Assembly: GCF_002807015.1 (NCBI RefSeq)
Contig: NZ_NIPO01000003.1
Coordinates: forward strand, 1-52,510
Length of the DNA: 52,510 bases
Direction: 5' to 3'
Source: Avrilella dinanensis
GTDB taxonomy: Bacteria > Bacteroidota > Bacteroidia > Flavobacteriales > Flavobacteriaceae
The position numbers and the translations under genes are program-made. The notes beneath the pieces were generated by a model, which was given only the letters and a program-made list of their open reading frames with translations, was not told the DNA's origin and made no database searches. Shown here in pieces: positions 43,806 through 52,398 of this stretch (position 1 is the stretch's first letter; each line of letters opens with the position of its first letter).

Positions 43806-43823
43806 TTTAAACAGGCTCTTAAT
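43806..43823. repeat. Short dispersed repeat, copy 2
   Basis: TTTAAACAGGCTCTTAAT is 17/18 identical to the reverse complement of 15899-15916. It lies in the leader of the SDR gene, whose minus-strand -7 box TATATTTG is at 43853-43846. The overlapping GCTCTTAATGAGC (43815-43827) can fold into a small hairpin. Confidence 0.5.
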
Positions 43824-43870
43824 GAGCTATCTTTTTACGCTTTACCAAATATAATGAAAATCTATGAACC

Positions 43871-44530
43871 TTATGATAACTTTTCCAATACGAGAGTATA
43901 AAATAATCGATGAACCATTTTGCCCGATTTACTTTTTACATGATCTTTCGCCTGTTGCGTTTCAACTATTGAAAATCCGGAATCTATGCACCATTTTTTG
44001 ATCATGTCGAGATCGTAAAGCTGAAATCCGAAATCGGTAAAAGGCAATGTTTTCATAAAATCTGCATCGGCAAAAGTCAGGCAAAAATGTCCATTCGGAG
44101 AACAAACCCGATAGATTTCTTGTAGAAATGCTTGAGGGTTTTCCAAAAAATATACCGTGTTTACAGAGAAAATTCCATCAAAAAGATTTTTAGGATAGGG
44201 AAGTTCCAAACCGTCATACAGCTGAAAATCAGCTCTGTTGTTTTGTATATATGTTTGATTGGCAGTAACGGCTTCTTTGTGCATAAGTGCAGAAATGTCA
44301 ATGCCAAAATATTGAATTTCAGTATGTGTTTTCAATATTTTAGTGACGTGGTGTGCGTTGCCATGACCGATTTCGAGTATTTTTTGCTTGCCTTTAATCT
44401 GAAGTAACTCAACAGCGTGATTTGTCATGGAAATATTCCCTTCGTGCATGTTTTTAGCGACGATTTTACCGAATTCCCCGGAAGGATTTCCTAATTGTTT
44501 TGCCAGTTCCTGCAATTCGTTTTCAGTCAT
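43871..44530 (-). CDS. Class I SAM-dependent methyltransferase
   Basis: 219 aa. Motif I ILEIGHGNAHHVTKIL, motif II region IQYFGIDISALMHKEA, motif post I FDGIFSVNTVYFLENPQAFLQEIYRV and GHFCLTFADADFM define a UbiE/COQ5-like methyltransferase fold. The acceptor substrate is unknown. It lies 2 nt after bshC, so the two are co-transcribed, but a link to bacillithiol is not established. Confidence 0.85.
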   Translation of the reverse strand: MTENELQELAKQLGNPSGEFGKIVAKNMHEGNISMTNHAVELLQIKGKQKILEIGHGNAHHVTKILKTHTEIQYFGIDISALMHKEAVTANQTYIQNNRADFQLYDGLELPYPKNLFDGIFSVNTVYFLENPQAFLQEIYRVCSPNGHFCLTFADADFMKTLPFTDFGFQLYDLDMIKKWCIDSGFSIVETQQAKDHVKSKSGKMVHRLFYTLVLEKLS

Positions 44531-44532
44531 GG

Positions 44533-46122
44533 TTATAGCGTGATAATCGTGAATTTTTGGTCTAACGGATTAAGATTTTCATACAATTTACTTAACAAAT
44601 CATTACCGGCAATTTTGTAAAACTCAGCAAAATTAACTTGTCTTTCCTGCAAACTTCCGTTCGGGAATAATGATTCCTGTAGTTCCGATATTCGTTCCAG
44701 TTGCTCCCGATGTAGTTTTTTTTCTGCTTTCAGCATGCGTTTTTCGAGGTTTTGCAAACCTTTGATTTGCTTTTTTTCCTGAGCTTCTACGGCACCGATA
44801 AACGATTTGTCTGTTTGTTGAGCAATCAATCTCAGTGATTCAAACTGTTTTTGCAAAAATTGTTTTTGCTGTTCAAAATCAAATGTATTTGTAGATAATT
44901 CACTGGTTTTGGCAGTAATGAGTTTTTCTTTTTTTAGGAATAAATCCTGCCAAGTTATACCTAATTTGTCTGCTTTTTTACTTTGCTTTTCAGTGGATAA
45001 TAAGACCGAATTTCGTAGTAAAAGCATGGGAAATGTAACGTTATGATTGTCAAAGACAGCCTTTAATTCCAACCAATAAGCCAGCTCTCCGCCGCCTCCG
45101 ATGTAGCATAAATTCGGCAAAATCACTTCCTGATACAATGGTCGAAGAATCACATTCGGACTAAATTTTTCAGGATTATCATGCAATAATTGTGTAATTT
45201 CCTCTTCGGAAAAAGCAAGTGAAGTGTTTAATACCCTGTATTGATTATCTTCAAAAACAATTCGCTCACGTAAGTTATTTTCGATATAAAACAGATTGAT
45301 TTCCCGAGGATTAACCTGAATGTTGTAATCAGACAAAATCGTGAAACTTTCTTCTGTCCACGATTTAGATTGTCTTTCAGTCAGTTCACGCTGAATGTAG
45401 GGGGCAAACATTTGCTTCAGTTCGGTATCGTCACCGTCGATGATAACCAACCCGTCGTTTCCGAAAAGTTCGTTGGCGAGATATCGCGTTGCGTCTGCCA
45501 GATTTTCGTGTTGCAGATAAGCATCGATAAACCATTTTTTGATTTGTTCTGCATTTTTTCCGATACCCAGATGTGTGGAAAAAGCTTCGTAAATTTCTTT
45601 CAAACCGTCAGTGTTCAATCTGCCTACTGGTCCCGAAGCATTTTTGTTCCATTTGAATTTGATATTTTCAAAATTGAAGAAACAAATTTCGTCAAAATCG
45701 TGGTCTTCCGTTGCCATCCAATATACCGGAACGAAGTTATAATCAGGGTATTGCTTTTTCAGTTCTTTACACAGATTGATGGTCGAAATGATTTTGTACA
45801 GGAAATACAACGGTCCTGTGAATAAATTGAGCTGATGCCCCGTCGTTACTGTAAAGGTGTTGTTTCTTTGCAGTGCGTCAATGTGATTTTGCGTGGACAG
45901 AGAAACAGTAAAACCTTGATATTGCCGGTTCAGGACACGGTGCAGTATCGCCCGATGGTTCGGATTAAAATTAGTGCTTTTTTCCTGAATTTGCGGAAGA
46001 AAATTTTCCTTGTTCGGAAAACGGTTATAAAGCGGTTGCAGTTCACTTTTCTGGTTGAGGTAGTCCGTAATTAACGCTGAAAACCACCCCGAATTCTGAT
46101 AGCTCACACAGTCTGAAGGCAT
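44533..46122 (-). CDS. bshC: Bacillithiol biosynthesis cysteine-adding enzyme
   Basis: Adds cysteine to GlcN-malate to finish bacillithiol, the low-molecular-weight thiol of many Bacteroidota. 529 aa, normal. Recognisable are TVTTGHQLNLFTGPLYFLYK near the N-terminus, YWMATEDHDFDEICFF, and LPNLCYIGGGGELAYWLELK. The C-terminal third includes the long coiled coil (about 420-490). The partner genes bshA and bshB are not in this window. Confidence 0.93.
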   Translation of the reverse strand: MPSDCVSYQNSGWFSALITDYLNQKSELQPLYNRFPNKENFLPQIQEKSTNFNPNHRAILHRVLNRQYQGFTVSLSTQNHIDALQRNNTFTVTTGHQLNLFTGPLYFLYKIISTINLCKELKKQYPDYNFVPVYWMATEDHDFDEICFFNFENIKFKWNKNASGPVGRLNTDGLKEIYEAFSTHLGIGKNAEQIKKWFIDAYLQHENLADATRYLANELFGNDGLVIIDGDDTELKQMFAPYIQRELTERQSKSWTEESFTILSDYNIQVNPREINLFYIENNLRERIVFEDNQYRVLNTSLAFSEEEITQLLHDNPEKFSPNVILRPLYQEVILPNLCYIGGGGELAYWLELKAVFDNHNVTFPMLLLRNSVLLSTEKQSKKADKLGITWQDLFLKKEKLITAKTSELSTNTFDFEQQKQFLQKQFESLRLIAQQTDKSFIGAVEAQEKKQIKGLQNLEKRMLKAEKKLHREQLERISELQESLFPNGSLQERQVNFAEFYKIAGNDLLSKLYENLNPLDQKFTIITL

Positions 46123-46184
46123 AAAATCATTTTTGGGCTAATTTACGAAATTATTTTGCTATTTAAGACTTTCTTTGAATGGCT

Positions 46185-46215
46185 TTTGATATGTAAAATG
46201 AAAGCATTAATTTTG
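46185..46215 (+). promoter_or_regulatory. Promoter of the DUF2007 gene, directly at the start codon
   Basis: TTTG (46185-46188), 19-nt spacer, TAATTTTG (46208-46215): a full consensus match. The ATG at 46221 is only 5 nt beyond the -7 box, so transcription would begin at or near the start codon and the mRNA would be leaderless. Confidence 0.75.
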
Positions 46216-46220
46216 TTAAG

Positions 46221-46619
46221 ATGGTTACTTTAAAAACGTTTGATAACCTTGTTGATGCTCATTTGTTAAAAACAAAATTAGAGAGTGAAGGCGTTACGTG
46301 TTTTTTGTTTGATGAAAATATTGTGGCTCTTGACCCTTTGTATAATATGGCTGTGGGCGGAATAAAACTTAAAGTTGCTCATAAAGATATAGCGAATGCT
46401 TCCGAAATTCTCAGGCAGATAGAGCAAGCACATTACACAAACGAACAAAATGAAGTGATTCTTTGTGCCCGGTGTAAGTCGAAAAATATCGGTTATTTCC
46501 GGTCTTTTCGTGGGGCAAAAGGAACTTTGTCAATTTTATCTTTACTTCTATTTATGGTATATCCGATTTATTTCAAATATGTCTATAAATGCAAAGATTG
46601 TGGGCATGAATTTAGCTAA
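46221..46619 (+). CDS. DUF2007 domain protein with a split zinc ribbon
   Basis: 132 aa. Residues 1-70 are a DUF2007 (putative signal-transducing) domain with the characteristic LVDAHLLKTKLESEGV start and the VGGIKLKV strand. A four-Cys zinc-ribbon pattern follows: Cys82/Cys85 (CARC) and Cys124/Cys127 (CKDC). Between the pairs lies a predicted TM helix (about 102-120). Either the helix is a hydrophobic hairpin on the same side, or the two half-sites face opposite sides. Monocistronic, convergent with the sulfatase gene. Confidence 0.8.
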   Translation: MVTLKTFDNLVDAHLLKTKLESEGVTCFLFDENIVALDPLYNMAVGGIKLKVAHKDIANASEILRQIEQAHYTNEQNEVILCARCKSKNIGYFRSFRGAKGTLSILSLLLFMVYPIYFKYVYKCKDCGHEFS

Positions 46620-46645
46620 ACAAAACCGTTCAATAGTTCTTTCTT

Positions 46646-48562
46646 CTATCCGAGTTTTTTCTCAATAATCCGATAAAAATAATCTTGCAGAAACGCTTTA
46701 CAAGCCGTTTCGATAGCCAGCATTTCGTTGTTTTTGTTTCCGATAAGATTATTCTTCAGATGTGTGTCGTCTTTGTCATAAAATCCGGTAGCATTTTTAC
46801 CGTCGAAAGTGCAGATATAATCGCCTTGAGCAAACACATATTGATTGTTCAGATAACCGACGAAAAATGGTGTTTCTTTCTCGCTGATTAAACTTCGCCC
46901 CCAACTTCTGAACGGTTTGTTATAACCGATGTAGTCAATCAACGTAGGGTAAATGTCGATTTGCTGAGCCAAATCGGTGCGTTTGCCCACCAGTTTTTTG
47001 TTTGGCGTGTAGAACAAAATCGGAACGGCAGACAGTTGCGTGCCATGCAGATAGAAATCATACAATTTTTGGTTGGTGTGGTCGGCAGTAATCACGAAAA
47101 CGGTGTTGTCAAACCAAGGTTGTTTTTGAGCTTCTTCAAAAAAACGTCGGAAAGCGTAATCTGTGTAGCCTACGCATTGGTGCATCGGCAATTGTCCTTT
47201 CGGAAATTTGCCTTCATATTCAGCCGGAATCTGAAAAGGTTCGTGCGAAGTACAACTGAACATCGTTGCCATAAAAGGTTTGTTTTTCTGGTCTAAAGTT
47301 TCTTTCATAAACTGAAAAAACGGCTCGTCCCAAATTCCCCAAACCCCATCAAAATCGTCGTCATTATTGTATTCGGTTTTGCCATAATAATGGTCAAATC
47401 CGAGTATTTTACTAAAGCCTAAAAATCCCATTGAGCCATTTGGTGCTCCGTGAAAAAACGAGGTATCATAATTCATTTCATTTAAGATAGAAACCAGCGA
47501 TTCGATATTTTGATTAGGAAAAGGCGAAGATGTGAAAGCATCTTTAAACGACGGAATTCCAGACAAAACCGACGACATACCGTGAATGGATTTACTTCCG
47601 TTGGCAAAAGCGTTGGTAAAATACAGACTTTCTTGTGCCAATGAATCTAAAAATGGTGTATAGCTCTGATAGTTTTCTATCGGATAATCTTCGTTGAACG
47701 CACCTACATATTCTCGTCCAAAGCTTTCGGTAATAAAAATGACGATATTGGGTTTGTCCGGATTGGTTCTGTCGTATTTTTTTATAGGATTTGCTTGATT
47801 TTCGGCTTGACTAACGGGCATATAATCAGGAATGACAAAACTCGTTTTTCCTACAGTACGCAGGATAGTAAACGGTGTGTTGAGAATCACGTCGGCGTGT
47901 GCCAGTTGTGTTACATGGCGGCTGGCATCAACGATGTTGAGTGGTCGGGTAGATTTTTTCAAATCGCCACGGATTCCGCCAAGCACAATCACGGCAGTCA
48001 GTAGCAGATAAAGAAAAGAGAAAGAAAAATAAACTTTTTTATTCGTGATGGTTTGAGGCTGGATTTTTACCTTTCTATATAGCCAAATCCAGATTGCTGC
48101 TGAGACGAAAAACAGTAAAAAAATGTACCAATATCGGGTCAGAAAACCAAAAAAAAGTGTCGAAAGATTGGATTCGTTTTCTAAAGTATCGAATACGTTG
48201 ATGGTTGTTCGGGCTAAGGTAAATTTATAGTAAATGAAGTCAATAAAATTAGCAGAATACGGAATCAGGTTGCATACAAAATAAACGTAAAACAACATTT
48301 TCTGATAACTTTTCGATGTGTTTATCCACAGCGGGAGTACCGAAAGAAGAATAAATAAAGCGTTGGTGTAAAAAATACTGATAGTATCAAATGTGAGCCC
48401 GAATCCCTGTAAACGGAAAAACGTTCCGATGCTGTCCACATGCACCAAATTATCATTGAAAATCACAAAAAGCAAACGGGCTAAACCATAAAAAAGAAAA
48501 GCCAGCAATAGTCTGTATAACAACAAAAGTGCTTCCTGAAAACGCAAATTATTTTTTAACAT
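46646..48562 (-). CDS. LTA synthase family sulfatase
   Basis: 638 aa. Five N-terminal TM helices (about 10-195) followed by an extracytoplasmic alkaline-phosphatase/sulfatase domain. NIVIFITESFGREYVGAF holds the metal-binding Glu, GSKSIHGMSSVLSGIP corresponds to the nucleophile region (Ser where LtaS has Thr), and FVITADHTNQKLYDFYLHG supplies Asp-His ligands. Such enzymes transfer phosphoglycerol or phosphoethanolamine to glycans or lipids. In a Gram-negative with WaaA next door, lipid A or glycan modification is more likely than lipoteichoic acid synthesis. Confidence 0.88.
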   Translation of the reverse strand: MLKNNLRFQEALLLLYRLLLAFLFYGLARLLFVIFNDNLVHVDSIGTFFRLQGFGLTFDTISIFYTNALFILLSVLPLWINTSKSYQKMLFYVYFVCNLIPYSANFIDFIYYKFTLARTTINVFDTLENESNLSTLFFGFLTRYWYIFLLFFVSAAIWIWLYRKVKIQPQTITNKKVYFSFSFLYLLLTAVIVLGGIRGDLKKSTRPLNIVDASRHVTQLAHADVILNTPFTILRTVGKTSFVIPDYMPVSQAENQANPIKKYDRTNPDKPNIVIFITESFGREYVGAFNEDYPIENYQSYTPFLDSLAQESLYFTNAFANGSKSIHGMSSVLSGIPSFKDAFTSSPFPNQNIESLVSILNEMNYDTSFFHGAPNGSMGFLGFSKILGFDHYYGKTEYNNDDDFDGVWGIWDEPFFQFMKETLDQKNKPFMATMFSCTSHEPFQIPAEYEGKFPKGQLPMHQCVGYTDYAFRRFFEEAQKQPWFDNTVFVITADHTNQKLYDFYLHGTQLSAVPILFYTPNKKLVGKRTDLAQQIDIYPTLIDYIGYNKPFRSWGRSLISEKETPFFVGYLNNQYVFAQGDYICTFDGKNATGFYDKDDTHLKNNLIGNKNNEMLAIETACKAFLQDYFYRIIEKKLG

Positions 48563-48620
48563 ATCCGAAACCTAATATTTACACAAAGGTAAATCATTCG
48601 AACGAATTGATGTTTTTTCC

Positions 48621-49853
48621 TTAATTCTTTCTCAGGTAACTAATGATTTTATCTGTGGCACCTCGTTGTTTTTCGACATAACCGGAATTGTTTTGCCCTG
48701 ATTTTCGTCGCAGTTCTTCGTTGTTAATCAACTGATTCATCGTTTGGTCAAACGTCGCTTGGTTGGTCACAACCATACAGGATTTTTGACTGACCAAATC
48801 TCTCGCCTCTTTGAATTTTTCATATTCCGGACCAATAATAACAGGTAAGCCATACGTTGCTGGTTCCAAAATATTGTGAATACCTGCTCCAAAACCGCCA
48901 CCCACATAAGCCATGTGGGCATAACGGTAAATCCGGGTCAGCAAGCCAATGGTGTCGATAATGAAAACCTCACTGTTTTTTATTTCTGTGGTCGTACTTT
49001 TGGTGTATCTGACCGATTTTTTCTTCAGTGAACTTTCGAGCCGGGCAATGTTTTTTTCTTTAATGTCGTGCGGAACGATGATGTATCTGATATCTTGCTT
49101 ATTCTGGTTGATGAAAGAAGAAATCAGTTCTTCGTCTTTTGCCCACGTACTGCCGAAAATGACACATAATTTATTGTCAATAAAAGTTTCTATGTCGGGC
49201 AAATTAGTTTGTTGGAGCGTGATTTCATATACCCGGTCAAAGCGAGTGTCGCCGGCAATAGTTACGTTGCTATAACCGATAGATTGCAACAGCTTTTGCG
49301 AATTGTCGTCCTGTACAAAAAAATGTTCAAAAGCCTGTAACGATTTGCGGTAGAACTTTCCTGATTTTTTAAAAAACAGTTGTTTTTCGCGAAAGATTCC
49401 CGAAACCAGAAATGTGCGTATGTTTTTGTTTTTCAGTTGCTTTAAATAATTTGGCCAGAAATCATATTTTACAAAAAAAGCTATTTTCGGCTGAACTAAA
49501 TCAATGAATTTCTTAGCATTTTTTGGTGTATCCAAGGGCAGGTAAATCGTAATATCAGCCACAGGATTATTTTTACGGATTTCATATCCCGATGGAGAAA
49601 AAAAGCTCAACAGGATTTTATATTCCGGGAAATTTTTCCGCATTTCCTGTATAATCGGCAAGCCTTGCTCGTACTCGCCCAACGAAGAAACATGAAACCA
49701 AATATATTGTTCCTGCGGATTAATTTCTTTGTTCAGATAATCCCAGACATATTTTCGTCCGTGGATAAAGCTTTTCATTTTACTGCTGAAAATTCCGGTA
49801 ACAGGCAGAAAAAATGCAGTCAGACGAATAAGCAGATTGTATAATTTTTGCAT
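48621..49853 (-). CDS. waaA: 3-deoxy-D-manno-octulosonic acid transferase
   Basis: About 410 aa from MQKLYNLLIRLTAFF. A longer frame from 49895 would overlap the preceding gene, and the shorter start begins with the proper N-terminal membrane anchor. It transfers Kdo to lipid A precursors. Motifs: IWFHVSSLGEYEQGLPII, the LSFFSPSGYEIRK segment, GSTWAKDEELI, AYVGGGFGAGIHNILEPATYGLPVI. A glycosyltransferase family 30 enzyme. It starts 10 nt after the DinB-fold gene stop. Confidence 0.94.
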   Translation of the reverse strand: MQKLYNLLIRLTAFFLPVTGIFSSKMKSFIHGRKYVWDYLNKEINPQEQYIWFHVSSLGEYEQGLPIIQEMRKNFPEYKILLSFFSPSGYEIRKNNPVADITIYLPLDTPKNAKKFIDLVQPKIAFFVKYDFWPNYLKQLKNKNIRTFLVSGIFREKQLFFKKSGKFYRKSLQAFEHFFVQDDNSQKLLQSIGYSNVTIAGDTRFDRVYEITLQQTNLPDIETFIDNKLCVIFGSTWAKDEELISSFINQNKQDIRYIIVPHDIKEKNIARLESSLKKKSVRYTKSTTTEIKNSEVFIIDTIGLLTRIYRYAHMAYVGGGFGAGIHNILEPATYGLPVIIGPEYEKFKEARDLVSQKSCMVVTNQATFDQTMNQLINNEELRRKSGQNNSGYVEKQRGATDKIISYLRKN

Positions 49854-49863
49854 AAGCGGATTT

Positions 49864-50334
49864 TTAAGGTCTGTCCCAAAACGGTGCTGGTTCAATGTTT
49901 AAAGCCCGCAAATATACGTATCCTTGTCCGCGATGATGAACTTCATTGTCAATAAAATATAGAATGTTGCTGTAAATAGGAAAATTAAACATTCCGAAAA
50001 GATTAAATGTTTCCTGAAAACGTTCTTCCGGAATCAGATTATACAAGCGGTTAATTTCCGGTGTAGCTTCGTCCCACGCTTCCAGAAGTGCTGCTTTGGT
50101 ATGGTAAGGTAAATCGTGACTGAAAGGCTCGTCTTTATGATTAACCATCGCATCTAATCCAGGTACGGCAATAGAGATTAATTCTTTTACCATTTCGGAA
50201 AAAGGTCGCATTCCGCCAATACTGAATTCAAATAATTCCTTTTCCGGGAATTGTTCAATAATCTTTCTTGTCAGAGCTCTGTGCCCTTGCCAAGTGGTTA
50301 ATAACTGTTCTTTGTTGATGATTGTTGCTGTCAT
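49864..50334 (-). CDS. DinB family protein
   Basis: 156 aa, a four-helix-bundle fold of the DinB/YfiT superfamily, recognised from the WQGHRALTRKIIEQFPEKELF N-terminus (split here across two helices) and the late NEVHHRGQGYVYLRALNIEP, where His ligands a metal. The first His usually seen in helix two is not obvious. Enzymes of this fold include thiol-dependent transferases, and bacillithiol-using members exist, which fits an organism with bshC. A minus-strand -7 box TACTTTTG lies at 50370-50363. Confidence 0.82.
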   Translation of the reverse strand: MTATIINKEQLLTTWQGHRALTRKIIEQFPEKELFEFSIGGMRPFSEMVKELISIAVPGLDAMVNHKDEPFSHDLPYHTKAALLEAWDEATPEINRLYNLIPEERFQETFNLFGMFNFPIYSNILYFIDNEVHHRGQGYVYLRALNIEPAPFWDRP

Positions 50335-50404
50335 TGTGTAAGGGTTTCGTTATTTATCTATACAAAAGTAAAAAAATAAGTGATGTTATCAGAATGATTA
50401 TTTG

Positions 50405-50412
50405 TATTTTTG
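50405..50412 (+). promoter_or_regulatory. Putative -7 box of the aminotransferase gene
   Basis: TATTTTTG matches TAnnTTTG, 19 nt before the start at 50432. No clear -33 element. Confidence 0.4.
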
Positions 50413-50431
50413 AATATCAAAATTCAACGAG

Positions 50432-51562
50432 ATGAAAAATATACAAATGGTTGACTTACAGGGTCAATATCAAAAAATAAAAAATGAAGTTAATGATGCT
50501 ATTCAACAAGTTTTAGATACTTCGACTTATATTAATGGTCCTTTGGTGCATGAATTTCAGCAAAATTTGGAAAGATATATGGAAGTCAAACACGTGATTC
50601 CTTGTGCTAACGGTACAGATGCACTTCAGATAGCGATGATGGCGTTAGGATTACAACCCGGCGATGAGGTTATTACGGCAGATTTCACTTTCGCTGCAAC
50701 CGTTGAAGTGGTCGGATTACTTGGTTTAACGCCCGTTTTGGTTGATGTGGAAGAGGATACCATGAATATTTCGGTGGAAGCTATCCGTAAAGCAATTACA
50801 CCAAAAACCAAAGCGATTGTTCCGGTACATTTGTTTGGTCGTGCGGCTAATATGGACGAAATCATGGCAATTGCTAAAGAGCATCAGCTGTTTGTGATTG
50901 AAGATAATGCACAGGCAATCGGTGCGAATTATACTTTTGCAGATGGCAGAAAGCAAAAAGCAGGAACGATTGGCGATGTCGGAACGACTTCTTTTTTTCC
51001 GTCTAAAAATTTGGGGTGCTATGGCGACGGCGGTGCGATTTTTACCAACGATGATGATTTGGCACATACCATCAGAGGAATCGTAAACCACGGTATGTAC
51101 AAAAGATATTACCACGATGTAGTTGGCGTGAATTCCCGATTAGATTCTGTGCAGGCAGGAGTGCTGAATGTGAAACTATCATATTTAGACGCTTATAATA
51201 CAGCTCGTCGAAAAGCCGCTGATGCTTATAATCGGGCTTTTTCGGCTTGTTCACACATTATTACACCACAATTCGATATGCAGGGTGATAACCATGTTTT
51301 TCATCAGTATGTACTTCGAATTACAAACGGAAAACGCGATGAATTATTAACACACCTACAATCTCAAAATATCGCTTGTGCGATTTATTATCCAATTCCG
51401 CTGCATTTGCAAAAAGCGTATGCTGATGAACGCTATCGGGAAGAAGATTTTACCGTGACCAATCGCTTGTGCGAGGAGGTTCTTGCCTTGCCGATGCATA
51501 CAGAACTTGATGATGAAACTATTAGTTATATCACGAAAACGATTTTGGAATTTTTGGATTAG
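50432..51562 (+). CDS. DegT/DnrJ/EryC1/StrS family aminotransferase
   Basis: A 376-aa PLP-dependent sugar aminotransferase. MVDLQGQYQKIKNEVNDAI, the ANGTDALQIAMMALGL phosphate-binding region, VIEDNAQAIGA and the PLP-Lys segment TTSFFPSKNLGCYGDGGAI are all present. It makes amino sugars for surface glycans (WlbC/ArnB-like activity), consistent with waaA nearby. The exact sugar cannot be called. Confidence 0.92.
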   Translation: MKNIQMVDLQGQYQKIKNEVNDAIQQVLDTSTYINGPLVHEFQQNLERYMEVKHVIPCANGTDALQIAMMALGLQPGDEVITADFTFAATVEVVGLLGLTPVLVDVEEDTMNISVEAIRKAITPKTKAIVPVHLFGRAANMDEIMAIAKEHQLFVIEDNAQAIGANYTFADGRKQKAGTIGDVGTTSFFPSKNLGCYGDGGAIFTNDDDLAHTIRGIVNHGMYKRYYHDVVGVNSRLDSVQAGVLNVKLSYLDAYNTARRKAADAYNRAFSACSHIITPQFDMQGDNHVFHQYVLRITNGKRDELLTHLQSQNIACAIYYPIPLHLQKAYADERYREEDFTVTNRLCEEVLALPMHTELDDETISYITKTILEFLD

Positions 51563-51582
51563 AAACGCATAATATATAGAAT

Positions 51583-52398
51583 ATGAAAATTATATTTTCC
51601 TTAATCTTCGGTATGTTTTTTATGTATATTGGGAGGGCTCAGGAGCATAAACATAAAGTTTATTATGAAGAAACTGATACAGGAGAATTTACATTTTTTG
51701 CTGAAAATGATGAATATTATCCAATAAGTATTAAGCTAAATTTTCTTTTAAAAAATATGCAACTAAATGATATAGGTTATAAAATTTACACAATTGCTGG
51801 GAAGGCAAAACAAGAATTGACAACCTTGAAAGTAATAAGTAGGACCAGACCATATCAATTTTCATATACGTACATATATAATATGGGAGATGATAGTTTA
51901 GAAGACTATGATAAAGATTATGTGTATCATTTACCTTATCAAAAAGGTTTAATTTTTAGACTTATACAAGGTTATAACGGCTCATTTTCTCATAAAAACG
52001 AAAATTCTTTAGACTTTTCAATGCCTGTTGGTACAGAGATAACAGCTATTCGAGAAGGAATTGTTGTGAAAGTAGAAGATTCTAATAATAAGAACTGTGC
52101 TTCAATAGAATGTGCAGAATATAATAATTTTGTGACTATATATCATTCAGATGGGACCTTTGCAGATTATTTGCACATTAAACAAGGTGGAGCTTTAGTT
52201 AAAGAAGGAGATAGGGTAGTGAAGGGACAAGTTGTCGCACTAAGTGGAAATACTGGGTTTAGTTCAACACCTCATTTGCATTTAGAAGTTTTTAAACAAA
52301 GACTTAATGCTAAAGAAACTTTACCAACTAAATTTTTATTGGAAAATGGCAAAATTGATTTTTTGGAACAGAATGAGTCTTATAAACGGGTCTTATAG
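51583..52398 (+). CDS. M23 family metallopeptidase (LytM-like)
   Basis: 271 aa. Signal peptide about 19 residues (MYIGRAQ), an unassigned N-terminal domain (about 20-140), then a LytM/M23 domain. FSHKNENSLDFSMPVGT supplies the HxxxxxxD zinc ligands, and the second His pair is in HLHLEVF, with the hallmark GDRVVKGQVVALSGNTGFSSTPHLHLE core. A peptidoglycan endopeptidase or a scaffold that activates amidases. It is much more AT-rich than the aminotransferase gene 20 nt upstream, suggesting a recent or fast-evolving gene. The last 110 nt of the window hold nothing I can support. Confidence 0.85.
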   Translation: MKIIFSLIFGMFFMYIGRAQEHKHKVYYEETDTGEFTFFAENDEYYPISIKLNFLLKNMQLNDIGYKIYTIAGKAKQELTTLKVISRTRPYQFSYTYIYNMGDDSLEDYDKDYVYHLPYQKGLIFRLIQGYNGSFSHKNENSLDFSMPVGTEITAIREGIVVKVEDSNNKNCASIECAEYNNFVTIYHSDGTFADYLHIKQGGALVKEGDRVVKGQVVALSGNTGFSSTPHLHLEVFKQRLNAKETLPTKFLLENGKIDFLEQNESYKRVL

